Source of the DNA: Mallotus nudiflorus
Lineage: Eukaryota > Streptophyta > Magnoliopsida > Malpighiales > Euphorbiaceae
Reading direction: 5' to 3'
Length of the DNA stretch: 64,000 bases
Assembly: GCA_947683625.1 (NCBI GenBank)
Contig: CANTUR010001091.1
Location: forward strand, 219,862 to 283,861
The notes beneath the pieces are model-generated. The model saw only the letters and a program-made list of their open reading frames with translations. It had not been told where the DNA came from and made no database searches. The translations under genes and the position numbers were made by a program. This document shows, in pieces, positions 23,901-36,065 of the stretch. Every line of letters starts with the position of its first letter. Positions within the stretch are counted from its first letter, which is position 1.

Positions 23901-24091
23901 ATGAACTACCGAGATAGCATCCTAAGCGACATTCTTTCTTTTCTATTAGAATCATCAGGGAGTCACCCCATCTCGATATACTACTGTAGATCATGAAACT
24001 AAGGATTTTTTATGAGTTCAATTGGCATTATTATGATTTCCTTATAGTAGGAAGTTTGGGACTTTACTAGAATAAGAGGCTTCATTTCTAC

Positions 24092-25385
24092 TCATTTTCC
24101 TTCTTCCCAAGCTGAAGCTAGAGTAGCCAAAGAATCTGCCATATGATTCTCTTCCCATGACAAGTGAATGAATATGCATTGGCTAAAAGATAACAAAATT
24201 ATAATCGAGTAGTCCCAATATAGTCTCAACTTATCTTCTCTCACTTCCCAAACTTTAGAGATTTGTTTCACTACCAACATTAAGTCTCCATACACTGTAA
24301 TTTCTTTTGCCCCCACATTCCTAAGTGCTTTCAGACTAAAGATGCAGGCTTTATATGCAGCTTGATTATTGGTGACTTTAAATTCTAACCTTTTTGTCAT
24401 CAAAATCATTTCTCTTTCTAGCGAAACTAGAATCATACCAATGTCTGCCCCTTTGCTATTGACTAATCCATCAAAGTACATTTTCCATGTCTAAATCTCT
24501 ATTATTCCTAAGTGCTCATCCAAAAATTCCAATTCCTATTCTTGTCCATCATCGACTGGATTTTGAGCCACTACAGCTCTCCTTTTTATCACTTTCTTCA
24601 CCACATAGTTTATGTCAAATTCAGTAAACAAGACCAATCATTTGGCTAATTTTCCTGTAAGTAACGAAGTCTATTAAAGATATCTGAGAGGATCATGCTT
24701 ACAGACCACCTAGATTCTGTAAGACTGCCAGTAATTTTGAAGCTTATTTGTCGCCAAATTACAGCCAAACAAGTTCTTTCTATTAGACTCTAATTAGCTT
24801 TATAGGGTAGAAGCTTCTTACTCAGATAATACATAGCACCTTTCCCTCTCCTTCCTGAGCTAGCATTATGCTAATCACATCCTTCTCTATTGCCAAATAA
24901 AGAATCAAAGGCTTACCTAATCTCAATGGTTGCAAGACTAGAGGATTCATCAAATAATTCTTAATAGTTTCAAAACCTTGCTAACATTTGTCATCTCATA
25001 TTACTGGCTGATTCTTTTTTAAGAGCTTAAAGATTGGCTCATAGATAGTAGTCAGCTTGGTAATGAACCTATTGATGTATTGCAATCGTCCAATGAACAC
25101 TTTGACCTCTTTCTCATTCTTTGATGTAGGCATTTCTTTAATCACCCTCACTTTATCTAGATCCACCTTTATGCCTCCCTGACTGACTATATGCCCTATT
25201 AGCTTTCTGGAGGTTACCCTAAAAACACATTTCTTCATGTTCAACTTGAGGTTATACTTTTTAGTTCTTTCCAGGAACTTGATTAAAGCCTCAAAATGTC
25301 CTTTTCTGATTAAAGATGTTACCATCATATCATCCATGTACACCTTTATCTCCTTGTGAATCATGTTGTGCAAAAATGTAGTAGC
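24092..25385 (-). pseudogene. Outer Tat RT C-terminal half and RNase H
   Basis: Read on the minus strand from the edge of the inner insertion at 25385. First comes HNMIHKEIKVYMDDMMV, holding the YMDD catalytic box intact, then KKCVFRVTSRKLIGHIVS and GRLQYINRFITKL of the RT thumb. RNase H (24481-24092) begins YFDGLVNSKGA, with its first catalytic Asp. The NNxAEY motif is NNQAAY, so the catalytic Glu is lost. ENHMADSLATLAS ends the domain. The reading frame of the first 132 codons is open. The N-terminal RT half is 16.8 kb away at 42213. Confidence 0.9.
25381..25385. repeat. Target site duplication (left), GTAGC
   Basis: It is identical to 42208-42212 on the other side of the inner element. 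It falls inside the outer RT, about 15 codons before YMDD. Confidence 0.95.
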
Positions 25386-27408
25386 TATAAGCACCCAATT
25401 TTGTGATGCAACTGTACATGGTGTGATGAAAGCCCCTATGATGAAAAATTAATTGAGAAATTGATCTTTAGTATTGAAATTTAAGATTTCAAGGACTAAA
25501 TTGTAGTGTTTTTTAGACCCAATTGCAAAATTTTGATTTTAGAAGTTTTTTTAAATTTTTCGGGACCATAAAAGCAAAATGCCAATCGGCATTATGCATT
25601 ACAGAGCATTTTTTCTTTTTTTTATTATATTTGGTCCTTTTTTAGTGTTTTTTAATTCTCTGATTAGTTTGAAATTGATTTATTTTAATAAAGAAACTAA
25701 TTTTAATATTTTTCGTGTATAGTATGTGTAATATCCTTTTATATTGATTTTTTATTTCGAAAAAAAAGCCTCTCATGTGATCACGCAAAAGGTTAATAGT
25801 ATTATGATCATGCAAGAGTTGTTAGCTGAGGATAAAAGGAAAGGGAAGTGACAGAGAAAGGAGGTTGCATTCTGGAGAGAGGCTAGGGTTTTGAAAAATT
25901 TTAAGAGAAAAATTAATACAGAAAGAAAAAAAAAACCTTCTATTACAGGATTTTAAAGAAACCTTTTTTCAAAGGGAAGAAAAGATACATTTTTTTAAAG
26001 TTCAGGAAATCAAGAAGAAAAGTAATAGAGTCAATTCCAAATGGTGAAAATCACAGTCTGAGGGGCCATCTAACTACATTTGCACAACATCCTTTTCACT
26101 TATTTTCTTATTCTTTTCTTTTAATTTAATCTCTTTGTTTTAATTATTGAGTTGATTACTGATTTTTGTTCTTTTGTCTTTTTTTGGCTTTTGCTCTTTG
26201 GTGTTCTTGGAATGAGGATTGGTCATGGTGTAGTATTTGAATAGTAATCTTAAAGAATCCATGGAATGCCATGGATCAAAACTTGAGAAACCCCACAGAA
26301 GTTAGGATTTTTTTTATTTCTCTATATTATTTGTTCATTTATTGCTTATGGGTTGTAATTAAATTTTCTTTTAACTCTCTATACTGTAGGTTATAATAGC
26401 CCAATAGTGGAAAAATAGTGGAATTCTAAATTCTCTGCACTAAAATTGATTAGTAATTAGGGTTTCACTGGGTAAAAATCAATTATATCAATGACGGCAG
26501 TAGTAAATTAGGGTTTGCATGTAATTGATTTAGGTTTTTTTTTAGAAAATCATATAAATTTTTTGTTTAATCTTATTGTGTCATGATTTTTTGTTTGGTT
26601 TTTTTTTTCTTTTAATTCTTTGAGCCCCAAGCCCACGATTAGGTCCAATTCACTTAAAATAGGTTTATAAATGATTTAGGTTAATTAATTAATTAAAATA
26701 AATTTAGGCCCATTAGGTTAATTTAGACTTAGGCTCATTTTTTTTAACTAAAATTAATTTAGACTTAGTTTAGCCCATTTAATTTCATTTCCTTTAAAAT
26801 AAATAGATTTAGGTCCACATTTCACTTAAAATAAGACCAAGTTAGACTAGGCCCACTTATAAAATCCAATTTCCTTAAAACTTACTAATTTAGGCCCACC
26901 TTTAGATAATTAAAATCAATACACTTAAGCTCACTAATCAAAATGTAGGCCCACCTTTAGTGTATTTCATTTGTAAATAAAAAATGTAAATCTAAGTAAC
27001 TTTTAATAAAATTAACCTATTTTAGACTTAGGGACGATACGCTTGAATGCATTTTTTATGTGTGATTTTATTGACTAGATGGCTTAGGGTTAAATGGATG
27101 TCCAAATAGGGTTTAATAAAATTACATGTAATTAGAGAATGAAGTAATAGTTTATAAAGTCATTTTAAATGAACACGAGACTGAGAGAAGTTAGTATTCC
27201 ATTCCTAGAATCTCTTAGTTATGGTGCTAACTTTCGTTTAGATAATCAAGTACCACCAATCAAATTGTCCCAATTATTACCCTAGGTGGCAACTCCTCTT
27301 CTTCGTGCTATAACTTTGTGGCATAGTTGTGTGTTCCCTAAGGCCACGAGCCTAAATAGTGTCATAGTTGCTAAAATTTTAGGCACGCGCTAAACCCCGC
27401 CGTCTACA
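25386..27408 (+). repeat. 5' LTR of inner Tat element
   Basis: 2023 bases, beginning TATAAGCACCC (the 3' copy has the canonical TGTAAGCACCC) and ending GTCTACA. It aligns along its length with 40202-42207. It is AT-rich and has no ORF. A GATAAAAGG at about 25832 is a weak TATA-like candidate. Confidence 0.95.
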
Positions 27409-27409
27409 A

Positions 27410-27428
27410 TGGCAACTCCACTAGGGAT
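27410..27428 (+). promoter_or_regulatory. Primer binding site, tRNA-Arg type
   Basis: TGGCAACTCCACTAGGGAT follows the LTR by one base. It differs from the outer element's PBS (TGGTGACTCCACTGGGGAT, minus strand, 46593-46611) at three positions, all transitions. Tat/Ogre elements characteristically use this tRNA-Arg-type site. Confidence 0.85.
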
Positions 27429-28330
27429 AAAAGATATTGATTCTACTTATGTTCTTTAAAATTATTTTATTGATTATTATTTCATTCTTGCATTCATTCT
27501 ACATGTCCCTAGTAAACTGATGGCTTTGGTTTATGATTCCACTAGCTTTATGGAGTTGTAAATTGGCTAACCATCACTCTTAGCCTTAACTCAGTTCAAG
27601 AGAGATTACCGGGCTCATTTGACCAGAGTCTCTAACCCAAGTCCTAAAAGGGGGTAATCTTCTCTCAAGTTAGTAAAGGATGTCGAGCCCCTCTGACCTT
27701 GGCTTGTAACTTAACGTCCAAAATGGAGGGCATCTTGCTAAAGGAACCTTGACCTTTTCACTAGACTCTAACCACATATAATGCCTTAGTTACATCCCCT
27801 AGGATCTACCCAAATTTCTTGTATGATTTTTGCTATGAGGTATTTCTATCTATAAAAGCCTAGGCCTATACTTTTCAATCCCACTTGGGCCAATAAAGAT
27901 TGGGTTAGACCTTTATACTTAGAAATGTTGTTTTTATGCTTATTACCATGAGGTATTTCTATCTATAAAATCTCAGGCCCATACTTTTGAAGCCCCTTGG
28001 GGTAATGAAGATTAGGCTAGACCTTTATACCTAGAAATATTATTTCTATGCTTTGCTGCTTTAAAAGAGATCTAGCATGCACGTCGGTCCCTGATATCCC
28101 CCATTAATATTATGTCCAAGACCAAAAATCCTAGGAAAAGAAACTCACCATTCAATACGTGTGTGGGAGGAATAAGGTTGGAAGGTTTATGCTTGCATGT
28201 TGCATGTTGATTGTTTCCTGATACTTGTTACGTGCTACTTGTTGCATAGCACATCATGCATACATGCACTTTATCCATCATTCTAACACCTTGTTTTATA
28301 GCCATTATAGATTCATTTTGTTCTTCTCAT
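27429..28330 (+). other. Leader of inner Tat element, with 113-base duplication
   Basis: Untranslated leader between the PBS and the gag remnant. A 113-base unit starting ATGAGGTATTTCTATCTATA is present twice in tandem, at 27835 and 27948 (to about 28060). No ORF is present. Confidence 0.7.
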
Positions 28331-29770
28331 ATCTAGGGACGAAAAGGTGGTAGATTAAGTACAGCAGATCTAAGCCCTAATTCAATAGCTCAAGAGATCC
28401 TTCAAGAACAAGGCAGGACTGATGAAGAACAAGCTGACTAAGAAGGATCAGGTTCAGATGATAGTCTATAATGTATCACCTAATCTGGTTGAGAGATTGC
28501 AGATGATAAACCCTAAAACATTCATAGACCTTTATGATGATGGTCTACAAGCATAAAAGATTAAGAGTGAGAAGAAGAGAAATGCTAGAAGCACTGAAAC
28601 CCAAAATTACCCAACTAGGGCCACATAACAAGGAAGTACTAGCCGAGCTGTTGAGGTGCATGTAGTTTAACAACCTTAAAGATTCTCCAAATTTAACCAA
28701 CCATTCTTTAAAATCCTAGAAAGGCTAATTCAGAAAGGCTTACTTTGACCCTTAACCTTTTCCAAACCACCGAACCCAAATGTCCTTGACTATGACCCTA
28801 ATAGTTACTACAAATTCCACCAAATTAATGGCCATTCTATAGACAACTGTATCCGTCTAAAACTTAAAATCCAAAACCTTATAGATTCTGAAAAAATCAC
28901 AAACCATGAAAAGTCCAATTCTAACCCAAACACCAGAACTAACCCTTTCCCAGACTACCGAAATGTCCCACCACCGGCCACCATGATGATCAACTCAAGA
29001 GTTAGTGAAGAAAAACTACTAAACTCCTTTAAAAGCCTAAACCCTATAGCTAATGGAGAATCTCTTGATACCTCTTGAGGAGTAGAGGATTTACTGGGAC
29101 AGCCCTCGGGAAAATTCAATTACAAAGTGTTATATTCCAAACCACTCTCTACTAATATTCCCCATTGAATCAATTGAGCCCTCAGGTTGGGGTGATGAGT
29201 TTGATGATGAGCCAATGAAGGTAGAGAAAGAACCTGAAACTCCTAAATAACCACATAGAGGAGATTTACTAGGACAACCTTTGGGCAAGTTTGATTAAAA
29301 GTATTATACTCTAAGTCCGCTTCAGCTAATATTTCAATTGAAGGGATTGTGTCTACAGGATGGGGTGACGAGTTTGGAGATGATAAAAGACCTTTAACTC
29401 CTGAATAGTCTCAAGAGAGAGTTAAAGATCTATTGAGTTAGTACTTAGGCAAGCTCAATAAGGAAGATTTAATGGAGAAAGAAATATGCACGATGGAAGT
29501 ATGGAAAGATAGGAAAAGAGATTGAATCATTAGAGTTGTTGACATTTGGTATGACTCTGATAAAGAAAACTTGAGTGGTCTTGATATGTGAAGTGATGTT
29601 CTTAAGGTGAATCATGTCACTAGGAGTGGAAAGAATTACAAAGAAACTAAAATGAAAACTGAGAGAGTCACAGAAAGAGAAGAAATGGAAGATACAGAGG
29701 TAGAGGAAGAACAGAAAGAAGACTTGATTCTAGAATAATTGAAGAAGGCTAAGGCAAATGTCAGCATTTA
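28330..29770 (+). pseudogene. Inner Tat gag remnant
   Basis: Only the C-terminal part of Gag is left: VYNVSPNLVERLQMINPKTF, PKPPNPN-like sequence near 28765, and YYKFHQINGHSIDNCIRLK (about 28808-28866), the Cys/His motif region of Tat Gag in which the first Cys is Tyr. The core capsid part seen in the outer copy (about 44900-45500) is not present, so part of gag is deleted. Acidic linker sequence follows to the protease. Multiple stops are present. Confidence 0.7.
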
Positions 29771-29780
29771 GGAATTACTT

Positions 29781-30457
29781 ATGCATTCAGGAAGTTATAT
29801 AAGAGCTCTTGTCAAAGCTCTGTCAAACATGAACATTGAAATAGTAGCCACACCTGAGGATAGGGTGGCAAAGGTGATAAAAAAGAAACACGGGCTGATA
29901 ACGTTCTCAGATGATAACCTACCTTTGGAAAGGAGAAACCATAATAAGCATTGTTTATCCCAATTGAGGTGAGGGGAAAGAGAACCAATTTTGCTATGGT
30001 TGATGATGGCTCTACTATTAATGTGTGTCCTTTGAAAATCCTACCTAACTTAGGTCTGAAAGCTGAAGAATTAATAGATTCAAACCTCATAATCAGAGCT
30101 TATGATGACAACACTAGGAATGTGGAGGGGACATTCCAAGCTCTAGTTAAAACAGGACCTGTGGAATCAACTATTAAGTTTACTATACTAGATATTCCAA
30201 TCACTTATGCCTTATTATTAGGAAGGCCATGGTTCCATGCTTTGGGAGGGGTACCCTCAACTGTGCATCAAAAGATAAAATTCTCTCATGAAGGAAAGGT
30301 TGTGACTATAGAAGCTAGGACTAATGTTATTGTGGTAACCATATTGGATAAACAAAAGCAAATGTGTGCACCCCCTGGTTTCCAAATTGCTGGGATATTT
30401 GATGGAACTAAAATGGATTTGAGAGTAGTAAAAATGATGGAGAGTATGAATTACTGA
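29781..30457 (+). pseudogene. Inner Tat aspartic protease
   Basis: Two overlapping frames joined by a shift near 29960. The second is open for 168 codons and holds FAMVDDGSTINVCPLKIL, with Asp-Asp-Gly at the active site (Tat elements usually have DNG or DxG), and ALLLGRPWFHALGGVPST, the conserved LGRPW motif. It processes the Gag-Pol polyprotein in active elements. It is well preserved compared with the rest of this element. Confidence 0.85.
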
Positions 30458-30670
30458 CTTAGGCAAGGGCTGGGGAAGAATGAGCAAGGAATCCCTAGTC
30501 TCCCAGAGTTCAAAAGTCAAGGTAACACAACTGGTTTAGGTTATGTTGAAGAAATAAAGCTGAGAAGTAGAAGAGCAAGGAAGAGGTTTAATGCCAAACA
30601 AAGGAAGCTCTCAAAGAAAATTGGGCTGATAAGTAAGAATTTTATCAGGCCAAGGGAAGGCAAATAGTAT

Positions 30671-32318
30671 TTGGGAGCTAAGGAATCAATCAATGTTACT
30701 AGAGGAGATGTTCCTAGGTTCGAGATCTTCAAGGAGCAGATTGTGGAGAACTTGGTGAAAGACATCAAAGAGGAAGTGATGAAGTTGGCAACTGAGAAAA
30801 TGGGTGATGCTAATGTCGAAGAGCTACTATGTCTGCCACCTGAAGAGGAGCCACTCTAGGATTTAGCCACTATCATTAGTGATAGCTTTATTGATATTTT
30901 TTATAATGAAACTAATGTAATAATGTTTGGTCTCTCTAAGGATGAAAACTCTATTTTTTTCCATGGTCAATTATATGAATGATGGTTTTGCTTACTTATG
31001 TGATGTGCATCCTAATAGTTCTGTGCATTATAACTTTGACCGTTCATGCATGTTTGACATTAATTCAATTCAGTTTGATTCATTTAACATGGGCATAAAT
31101 GATAATCCTAAGAACATTTATATATCACATGAGGTAACTCCTGAAGAGAGGGAAAATTTTGAGAGAATATTGATAAAAAGAAAGATAGTATTTGCTTGGA
31201 CTTATGAGGATATGCCAGGTTTAGATAGGAAAATTGTAGAGCATCATATTTCTACTCATCTAGAAATTAAACCTATCAAGTAGAAACTACGCAGGCTAAG
31301 ACCAAAGTGGACTGAAAAGATAAAAGAGGAAATTGCTAAACAAATCCAAGCTAACTTTCTAGAAGTAGTATATTATCCTCAATGATTAGAAAACATAGTG
31401 TCAGTACCCAAGAAAGATGGTAAGGTACATATGTGTGTAGATTTCAGGGATCTAAACAAAGCATGACCGAAGGATGACTTCCTTTTACCCCACATTAATG
31501 TAATAGTAAACAGTGTAACATCTAGTGCAATGTACTCCTTCATGGATGGGTTCTCTAGGTACAATCAGATAATGATAGTAGTTATTGATAAAATCAAGAC
31601 AGCTGTCATTATGGAATAGGGGACATATTGCTACAAGGTTTTGTCTTTCGAGTTAAAGAATGCAAGTGTAATATATTAAAGGGCAGCCACCGCTCTTTTC
31701 CATGACATGATGCATAAGGAAGCAGACATATAAGTGGATGATATGATAGTCAAGTCAGAAATAAGAGAGGGCCACTTTGAAGTTGTGGAAAATTTCTTAG
31801 CTAAGAGATATAATCTGAGGCTCAACCCAAAGAAGTGCATTTTTGGGGTTACTTCAAGAAAATTACTAGGGCATATAGTTAGCAGCTAAGGAATTGAAGT
31901 GGATCCAGATAAAGTGAAAGCTATTCAAGAAATGCCAACACCGAAGATAAAAAAAAAAGTGAGAGGGTTTATTGGTAGGTTACAGTATATTAATAGGTTT
32001 ATCACAAAGCTTACTAATATTTGTGACCTTATTTTTAAACTCTTGAGGAAAAACCAACCAATAAAGTGGAACGATGATTGTTATATTTCATTTGAAATTA
32101 TTAAAGAATATCTCACCAATCTGCCTGTACTAAAGCCACCAAGGCAAGGTAAGCCATTGATCTTGTACCTGGCCTTAGAGGAAAATGCAATGGGGGCAAT
32201 GCTAGCACAAGAAGGACCTGAGGGGATAGAGCATACAGTGTATTACCTTAACAAGAAGTTCCTACCATATGAGGAAAAGTATGACTTAGTTAAAAAGATG
32301 TGTTTAATCATAATTTAG
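30671..32318 (+). pseudogene. Inner Tat reverse transcriptase
   Basis: An acidic linker (30671-31280) leads into RT. HMCVDFRDLNKA (31430-31465), YSFMDGFSRYNQI, the palm stretch, VDDMIVKS (31734-31757), KKCIFGVTSRKLLGHIVS and GRLQYINRFITKL follow in order. Stops lie at 31281, 31383, 31464, 31617, 31677, 31731, 31887 and 32316. The stop at 31731 replaces the Tyr of the YVDD catalytic box, so no active enzyme is possible. Most of the stops fit C-to-T or G-to-A changes. Confidence 0.9.
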
Positions 32319-32330
32319 GCAATAAGAAAA

Positions 32331-33105
32331 TTGAGGCACTACTTTCAATCCTATAGGGTTCAAGCTATTTCAAAGATAGATCCCTTAAGATACTTATTTC
32401 AAGTGCCTGCTTTAACTAGAAGGATGTCTCAATGGCTAGTACTCCTAATTAAGTTTTATATAGAGTACATCACCATAAAAGTCATCAAGGGAAGGGTAGT
32501 GGCAGAATTCCTAGCTCAGAACGCTGTCGAAGGTGATGAACAGTGGAACTTAGAGTTTCTAGATGAGAACTTGGCAATCATAGAGCATCGGGAGTGGAAG
32601 CTCTACTTTGATGGGGCTGTAAACAACATAGGAGCTAGATTAGGAGTAATTCTTATTACGCCAAAAGTAAAAACCATATCGATGGCTAAGAAATTAGATT
32701 TCAAGGTGACGAATAATATGGTCGAGTATAAAGCATGCATCTACGAAATTAAAGCAATTCTAGCAGTTGGGGCAAAGGAATTGCTGGTTTATAGGGATTC
32801 AATGTTGGTTGTTAGCTAGGCTAATGAAGAATGGGAAGTGAAAGAAAAAAAGCTAAAACCCTAAATCTAATATTTGAAGGCTTTAACAATGAACTTCAAT
32901 AAATGTTTCTTTATCCATTTGTCAAAAGACAATAATCATATAGTAGATGCATTAGCAACACTCTCTTCAATGTGGGATAGTGCGATGGGATTAACTATAA
33001 AGCCATTGGTAATCATGAAATCAAGAGCTCCATGTTATGGGAGAGAGCAAATTATGAGTGTTCAAATAGGGCTTGAAGAGAAATCATGGTTTTATGATAT
33101 TTAGA
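32331..33105 (+). pseudogene. Inner Tat RNase H
   Basis: A connection region (MRHYFQSYRVQAISKIDPL) precedes RNase H. LYFDGAVNNIGARLGVIL contains the first catalytic Asp, NNMVEYKACI the catalytic Glu, LLVYRDSM the second Asp, and NHIVDALATLSS the last Asp. All four acidic residues are present, but stops at 32817 and near 32863 split the domain. Confidence 0.85.
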
Positions 33106-33109
33106 GGTT

Positions 33110-34332
33110 TATTAAAGAAAGAAAGTATCCTAATGAAGCGACCTCAAAAGAGAGATATGCTCTTCATGTTCTTGCAAGTAACTATACAAGTCATGATGGA
33201 GTATTATATAAAAGAATGCCAAATGGAATGCAGCTCAGATGTCTCAAAAAAGATGAAGCTGAAGAGGTAATAAAAGAAATTCATGCAGGAGCTTGTGGTT
33301 CTCACATGAACAGGATGATCTTAGTAAAGAAGATACTCAGGCAAGGGTACTATTGGATAAGTATGGAAAAGGATTGTATCATAATAGTGAGGCGATGTCA
33401 TCAGTGTCAGATTTTTAGGAATTTTAAACCATTTACCTCCTACGGTGCTAAATAGTTTATTGTCACCTTAGCCCTTTGTAGCCTAGGGGATTGATATTAT
33501 AAGAGAAATAAGGCCGACAACATCAAATGGGCATAAGTACATAGTTGTGGCAATAGATTACTTCTCTAGATGGTTAGAGGTTGAATCCTTCAATGCCAAG
33601 AAAGCAAAACAGATGGTGCGATTTATTGAGAAAAGCCTTATCTGTAGGTATGGGGTCCCATATCACATTGTGACAAATAATGGTGTCCAATTTTAGAAAA
33701 AAAATAACAAAATTATTGTAGAAGTACGGGATCGAACATCATAAGGCTTCACCATATCGTCATCAAGCCAATGGAGCGGCAGAAGCAGCTAACAAAAATA
33801 TTAAGAAAATCCTCTCTAAAATGGTCAAGACTTACAAAGATTGGTTTGAGTTTCTTTCTTTCGCTTTTTGGGGATATAGGACTACAGCTAGAACAGCCAC
33901 AGGCCAAACTCCATTCTCCTTAGTACATGGTTGTGAAGCAGTCTTGCCAATAGAAACAGAGATTAAATCCTTAAGAGTTGTCATGGAAGCTAAAACTCTT
34001 GAGAGTGAATGGGCATAAAAGAGATATGATTACCTTATATCTCTAGACGAGAAAAGGATGAATGCTTTGTTTTATATTCATATATATCAGAGGAGAATAG
34101 CAAGATCATTTAACAATAAGGTTAAGGTTGGAAAGATAAAAGTTAGGGACATGGTGTCAAAATAATCTAGAGTAGTGGTATTTGATCCAAGAGGGAAATT
34201 CAGACCAAATTGGGAAGGACTATATTTAGTCAAATCAGTTTTGCCTAAGGAAGCTGTAAAGATATAAGATCTAGAAGGGAATGAATTCATGGAGCCTATT
34301 AACCTGGATCGCCTCAAGAAATACTACCTATA
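33110..34332 (+). pseudogene. Inner Tat integrase
   Basis: The HHCC zinc domain is seen as EIHAGACGSHMNRM and RRCHQCQ (33280-33415). The catalytic core has VAIDYFSRWLEVES (33550-33590) and TNNGVQF (near 33675, second Asp as Asn), then ASPYRHQANGAAEAANKNIK, GYRTTARTATGQTPFSLVHG and the C-terminal PINLDRLKKYYL before a stop at about 34330. Frame changes near 33455 and 33700 break it. No chromodomain is present. Confidence 0.85.
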
Positions 34333-35432
34333 AAAAATAAAATAAAAGTAGTATAAAGAAAATAAAGTCTGCTAATTAGAAAACCTGAAAAGGCTATTCA
34401 GACAAAAGTTAGGACATTCCCGCTGTTCAGAAAATCGGTAAAGGGCTGGTAGGCAAAAATTAGGGAATAAAAATAAGAGAAATGTTCCTACTGGCTAGAA
34501 AACCCACAAAGGGCTTGTCAAGTAAAAATTAGGGTAAATAAATGAGAGAGAAAAATATTCATCTAGAACATCTGAAAGGACTAGTTGATAACAGGAGTTA
34601 TATCAGGTGATGTAATAAATGTACTCATTTTGGCCCTAATTAATGAATCCTCTTGAAATTGAATTTTTGTTTTAATATTACATGTTCTATCTTATTTAAA
34701 ATGCATAAGTACTAGAAAGGAAAATAGAATATGAAAGCTTAAAATCAGCTCTATAAGACTAATTCCTATTGATGTATGTGTTTCTTCTTTTGTGACTTAT
34801 CATGCAAAGCTTGAGTCCTCTTATATCTAGAGAATCCTAGTGGCTCTGTAGCTTATACCATAACTTAGGTCTTATAATTATCATTAGTAGCTCTATCAGC
34901 ATCCAAGTGTATGTTCCATTAAGAATCCTATAAGGCCATAAACCATTGACCCTGTCCAAAAAATCTTGTATGAGGGGGAAGCCTTCAAAGTCATTCAGAA
35001 AGGTAACTATGAATTATTAGCGGTCATACTGACCACAAAGGCGGGAAGGAGAAAAGAAAGTCGAGAAATGCAACCCTGGGATGGGAATATAGTGATCATA
35101 TAGTTCAAGGGTCATAAACTTCAGCTTCCACCAAGGGCATATCTATGTAATCTTAGTGTCTATAATGCCTTGTAACCAGTTCACCAACTGGTCTACAGTA
35201 TGCATGTCCTTCACCTTCAATGGGCAAGATTGTAGTTGATGAAGCTGATAGGATAAAGAGTTAACAGGAACAGCAAGCAAGCTTAGCTTCTCTTGTAACC
35301 AGATCTATAAAATATAGAAATAAATAAAATAAAATGAAAGCTTGTTAAGTTGAAAACCCAAAAGGGTGGCTTAGGCAAAAATTAGGGTAAGTCTACTAAG
35401 TTGAAAACTCGAGAGGGCAGCTTAGGCAAAAG
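34333..35432. other. Post-pol spacer with repeated GAAAACC motif
   Basis: No ORF is present. A motif of the form GAAAAyC...AAAGGGCTGGT...GCAAAAATTAGGG is repeated at about 34378, 34430, 34496, 35349 and 35402, with spacing that is not regular. The same motif occurs after the integrase of the outer element. It separates pol from the 3' end of the antisense gene. Confidence 0.7.
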
Positions 35433-36065
35433 TTAAGGCAAAAAAAAAAGAGGATTTTGGTTACATACCTGGAGGAGAAGTAAACTGCCCAAAAGACGAC
35501 ATTGGGCTTTGAAGTTATCTAGCCCAATAATGGTCTCAACAAGAATAACAGGTATAGTATCGGCCCCAATCTCTACTTGTTCTAAGATACCCTCAATCCT
35601 AGTATCAGCATCCCTATGGGAAGAAACTAAGAGAAATTGATCGTAAAGGCAGAAAGCAACAGTTCTAGTCCAAGCAACACTACGCTTATCCTTAGTCTCA
35701 CATGCAGTAATTAAGGAAGACAGATTGATAGTCTCAGGGTTACGAGCAATAAGATGAATATCACCAGGGAGCATATCAAATAAAGAAACAAGCCTATCTG
35801 GTAATCGCATACCTAAATCAGGCAGGGCAATAGCAGTAGTAGAGTCGAATGAGCACCCTAGGATGGTAGCAAATTCTTTAACCATAAGATATAACTCTTG
35901 ACAATTGAACCTCAAGACATGATCCTTTGAGCTCTGGAATGTTGTAGTAGCATGCAAGAAATTGTCATTTATCTTTAGATGTTGAAAATATTTTAAGGTT
36001 TTGATATGAAAGGGTTGAAGCTTATTCCAGTCATCACCATTAAAGCTTTTGAGAAACTTCTTCAT
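35433..36065 (-). pseudogene. Antisense gene, C-terminal module (inner element)
   Basis: A 210-codon open frame, the longest in the window. It starts MKKFLKSFNGDDWNKL and includes HVLRFNCQELYLMVKEFATI and WTRTVAFCLYDQFLLVSS, followed by AQC-LLGSLLLLQ-like sequence. The sequence WTRTVAFCLYDQFLLVSS is matched in the outer element by WPQMIALYLYAQLLLVSP in the same place downstream of PMD. It looks related to the helical DUF7745-like proteins of plant transposons. It may be the last exon of the PMD gene or a second gene in the antisense transcript. The function is unknown. Confidence 0.6.
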
